Assembly: GCF_000378125.1 (NCBI RefSeq)
Contig: NZ_KB899243.1
Location: forward strand, 186,001-250,000
DNA from: Rudaea cellulosilytica DSM 22992
GTDB lineage: Bacteria; Pseudomonadota; Gammaproteobacteria; Xanthomonadales; Rhodanobacteraceae
Length of the DNA: 64,000 nt
Direction: 5' to 3'
Positions 63,795 to 64,000 of this stretch are shown here, one piece after another. Positions within the stretch are counted from its first letter, which is position 1, and every line of letters starts with the position of its first letter. The notes beneath the pieces were generated by a model. That model had not been told where the DNA came from. It was given only the letters and a program-made list of their open reading frames with translations, and did no database searches. The position numbers and the translations under genes are program-made.

Positions 63795-63940
63795 AAGAAT
63801 CTGCCCTCAAAGCGTAGCGAGCGAAGAGAATTTGTGCGACGCCGGAGCACAGGAACCGGAGCATACAAGTAGTATGTGAGGATTCCGAGCACCGCCGGCG
63901 CACAAATTATCGAGCGCAGTAGCTTTGAGGACAGGTTCTT
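63795..63940. repeat. Structured 146-bp repeat, copy 3
   Basis: The outer 19-base stem (63795-63813 with 63922-63940) has two G-T pairs and no mismatch. The middle stem AATTTGTGCG with CGCACAAATT is perfect over 10 bases, and the apical stem is CATAC with GTATG. It lies between the amidase gene and the last, partial gene. Confidence 0.85.
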
Positions 63941-63951
63941 AGAATTCCGCC

Positions 63952-64000
63952 ATGTTCCGCACCCTGATCGAAATAAAGCCGCGCGACGTGCCGTTCAGCG
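63952..64000 (+). CDS. Start of a gene cut by the window edge
   Basis: An ATG opens the frame MFRTLIEIKPRDVPFS before the window ends. Sixteen residues are too few to name a family; the start recalls FUSC-type aromatic acid exporters of Xanthomonadales, but that is a guess. It begins 12 bases after repeat copy 3. Confidence 0.35.
   Translation, partial: MFRTLIEIKPRDVPFS

Overview
The window is chromosomal DNA from a GC-rich gammaproteobacterium, most likely a member of the Xanthomonadales (a Rhodanobacteraceae or Lysobacter-type relative). This rests on the ypjD, radA, alr, dnaB, rplI-rpsR-rpsF and iscA-asnS genes, histidine degradation through HutF, two ECF sigma / Ser-Thr kinase-TPR pairs, and many hairpin-rich intergenic repeats. 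The genus cannot be fixed from sequence alone. I see no tRNA, rRNA, CRISPR array, integrase or intact insertion sequence.

Layout. 0-7 kb: an alpha/beta hydrolase cut by the window edge, a cytochrome c assembly-like membrane protein, a small ArsR-AHSA1-GFA operon behind a near-consensus promoter with an embedded operator, a secreted protein, and radA. 7-11 kb: an ECF sigma factor followed by a large membrane Ser/Thr kinase with TPR repeats. 11-19 kb: housekeeping block alr, dnaB, rplI, rpsR, rpsF, two exported or membrane proteins, iscA and the divergent asnS. 19-26 kb: a YadGH-type ABC exporter, a phytanoyl-CoA dioxygenase-like gene, a divergent MarR/MFS pair, and the divergent histidine-degradation genes hutF and hutI. 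26-31 kb: ribosomal protein bTHX, a second ECF sigma / kinase-TPR pair, and a patatin.

32-38 kb: an apparent zinc-homeostasis region with a CDF efflux pump, a MerC-like protein and a TonB-dependent receptor with a His-rich loop. The merC/receptor intergenic region carries two Zur-box-like palindromes, and a zur-like gene lies nearby downstream of gltX. 38-45 kb: a CpdB-like nucleotidase, an acyl-CoA ligase, a TlpA-like thioredoxin and an Atm1-type ABC transporter. 45.1-45.7 kb: a noncoding, hairpin-rich block bounded by inverted hairpin ends. 45.8-54 kb: a glycosyltransferase/PAP2 pair, a nitrilase-family hydrolase, DUF72, GNAT, a serine protease, a MATE exporter and small proteins. 54-60 kb: methyltransferases, an AHSA1 protein, hutU and a clearly lower-GC DUF4062-like gene. 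60-64 kb: rlmKL, a hydrolase, a peptidoglycan amidase, and the first codons of one further gene.

The most distinctive signals are three features. (1) Three dispersed copies of a roughly 146-bp element differ in sequence in three separate helices yet keep pairing in every copy. (2) A low-GC DUF4062-like gene sits 14 bp downstream of hutU. (3) In the paired ECF sigma / kinase modules both sigma factors have a Ser or Thr at residue 50, where other ECF factors have acidic residues, which fits activation by phosphorylation.
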